The notes under the pieces were generated by a model. The model was not told where the DNA came from. It searched no databases and was given only the letters and a program-made list of their open reading frames with translations. 64,000 bases of DNA, taken from an uncultured Christensenella sp. GTDB taxonomy: Bacteria > Bacillota > Clostridia > Christensenellales > Pumilibacteraceae. Made by a program: the position numbers and the translations under genes. Location: NCBI GenBank assembly GCA_910577435.1, contig CAJTLV010000003.1, positions 62,001 to 126,000 on the forward strand, read 5' to 3'. Below, in pieces: positions 63,076-64,000 of this stretch (the first letter of the stretch is position 1; each line of letters begins with the position of its first letter).

Positions 63076-64000
63076 TCACGGTATCAGCGCGATTATGTGC
63101 GCGCCGTATTCCGATAAATACACGTTTACCGTATTCGCGGCAAATGCTTTACCGAGCCTTTCTTCGGCAAACTCGTTCGCCGCCCTCGAAATATACCCGA
63201 CAAGCAGTGCGCGTTCTCCATCCGTAAGACGCGGATCGAATATGAACTCCGCGCCGAACGTCGTGTTCATCACCGTCAAAGTGCTGTCCACGCCCGCTAT
63301 TGTTACGTCTGTACGGCTCTTCGTCTCGAACGAAGCGAATACCGCCGCACGGACGGAATCGTAATCCGTCTTTTCCGCACTGTCAATATAATAATCGAAA
63401 ATACCGTCGGAGTAAAGCAATTTATCGAGATATGTCGCACGCCCCTCGTCGAAAGCGTCCGTTACGTCGGAAGCATACCCGCGCGCCGCCGCCGTAACGT
63501 CGCCGAACAGCAAGCCCGAATGCGACGATATTTCGCCACGCCCGTTTCTTTCGATCTCTCCTCCGAAAACGTCTATGTTGTACCGAACGCCGCCTAGCGA
63601 TACCCTGTTATAATAACGCGTCGCGCCGTTGACATCGCACACCGCTATTTCGCACTCGATCCCCTCGATTCCGCACAGAAGAGCAAAACATTTCGCCGCG
63701 CCCTCGTCCGTCACTTCGCCGAACGGCGTAACGCTTCCGCCGAACACGCTCTCCGCAAACTTACCGTAAGTATCGACACTATTGACTATCTTATGCGTAT
63801 ACCACTGCAACCAATCGTAAACGGAATGCACCTTTTGTACGTCGGTGTAATCCGCACCGATTATTCCGAGAAGCACCGCACGCGCCCGCCTGTATGTATT
63901 AACGAGCGCGCCGTTATCGGGTTCGGGAGCGACGCCGCCGCAAACGGCTATCCTCAACTGCTCCGAATTCGATACGGACACCGATCTTTTTGCTCGGTCT
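63076..64000 (-). CDS. Transglutaminase-like paralogue lacking Cys and His of the triad (partial at right edge)
   Basis: 308 residues in the window, N-terminus beyond base 64000 (frame open to the edge). Clearly paralogous to the next gene: RRARAVLLGIIGADYTDVQK, VHSVYDWLQW, GAAKCFALLCGIEGIE and YNIDVFGGE align with MARAVL, AIYDWIMW, DGMSKAYSLMCNMEGI and YIADCTWGD. The active-site Cys is replaced (VTDEG for VCDG) and the His by Arg (TRYYNRV for GHAWNKV); only the Asp remains. So it should be catalytically dead and may regulate, bind or chaperone its partner, or be an independent binding protein. Its C-terminal module also matches the partner. Confidence 0.85.
   Translation of the reverse strand, partial: DRAKRSVSVSNSEQLRIAVCGGVAPEPDNGALVNTYRRARAVLLGIIGADYTDVQKVHSVYDWLQWYTHKIVNSVDTYGKFAESVFGGSVTPFGEVTDEGAAKCFALLCGIEGIECEIAVCDVNGATRYYNRVSLGGVRYNIDVFGGEIERNGRGEISSHSGLLFGDVTAAARGYASDVTDAFDEGRATYLDKLLYSDGIFDYYIDSAEKTDYDSVRAAVFASFETKSRTDVTIAGVDSTLTVMNTTFGAEFIFDPRLTDGERALLVGYISRAANEFAEERLGKAFAANTVNVYLSEYGAHIIALIP

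Overview
The window looks like a chromosomal piece of an uncultured, probably spore-forming gut member of the Clostridia (Christensenellales-like is my guess from the gene content; not proven). Reasons: a germination protease gene (gpr) divergent from rpsT as in Bacillus, a CwlD-type amidase, a B. subtilis-order rib operon under an FMN riboswitch, Gram-positive-type lipoproteins with Listeria-Bacteroides and BspA-like repeats, and clear sigma-A promoters (TTGACA/TTGATT, 17 bp, TATAAT). Coding density is high. There is no phage, IS element, CRISPR array or rRNA; the only tRNA seen is tRNA-Leu(CAA).

Layout. 1-8.8 kb: a partial GH95-like hydrolase, a degenerate M28-like membrane protein, a WYL regulator, a small unknown gene and a GH31 alpha-glucosidase. 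8.8-12.5 kb: ribD-ribE-ribBA-ribH behind an FMN riboswitch. 12.5-18.0 kb: an esterase, a GH36 alpha-galactosidase, a membrane protein and a lipoprotein. 18.2-20.5 kb: tRNA-Leu, an ornithine carbamoyltransferase-like gene and a DegV protein. 20.5-26.8 kb: two large tandem repeat lipoproteins, followed by a duplicated terminator. 27.1-31.3 kb: yfbR-like nucleotidase, transketolase, phosphohexomutase. 31.4-38.2 kb: a compact aromatic operon tyrA-aroC-aroB-aroA-aroE-aroQ-(aroK::HAD). 38.2-50.4 kb: cell-envelope genes (amidase, M1 peptidase, ddl, uppP, a CapD-like dehydratase, glmM and glmS in divergent units), plus apgM. 50.4-60.4 kb: murI, gpr, rpsT, a coiled-coil protein, pncB, lgt, a VanW protein, cca and an esterase. 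60.5-64.0 kb: two tandem transglutaminase-fold proteins, one with an intact triad and one without.

How the genes fit together. Much of the window feeds the cell envelope: GlmS and GlmM make the UDP-GlcNAc precursor, MurI and Ddl make D-amino-acid units, UppP recycles the lipid carrier, and Lgt lipidates the six predicted lipoproteins encoded here. The GH31, GH36 and GH95-like enzymes have no recognisable export signal and suggest use of imported oligosaccharides. The shikimate operon runs from dehydroquinate synthase to prephenate dehydrogenase but has no DAHP synthase or chorismate mutase.

Most notable points: a DnaA-box-like cluster at 38957-39011; a repeated promoter layout that predicts leaderless mRNAs for at least five genes (lgt, cca, glmS operon and others); an FMN riboswitch with two stacked output hairpins; ribosomal protein S20 with a doubled length; a shikimate kinase-HAD fusion; and several enzymes with changed catalytic residues (M28-like, transglutaminase-like, carbamoyltransferase, YfbR, GH95). 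I did not find a clearly new multi-gene defence or mobile system.
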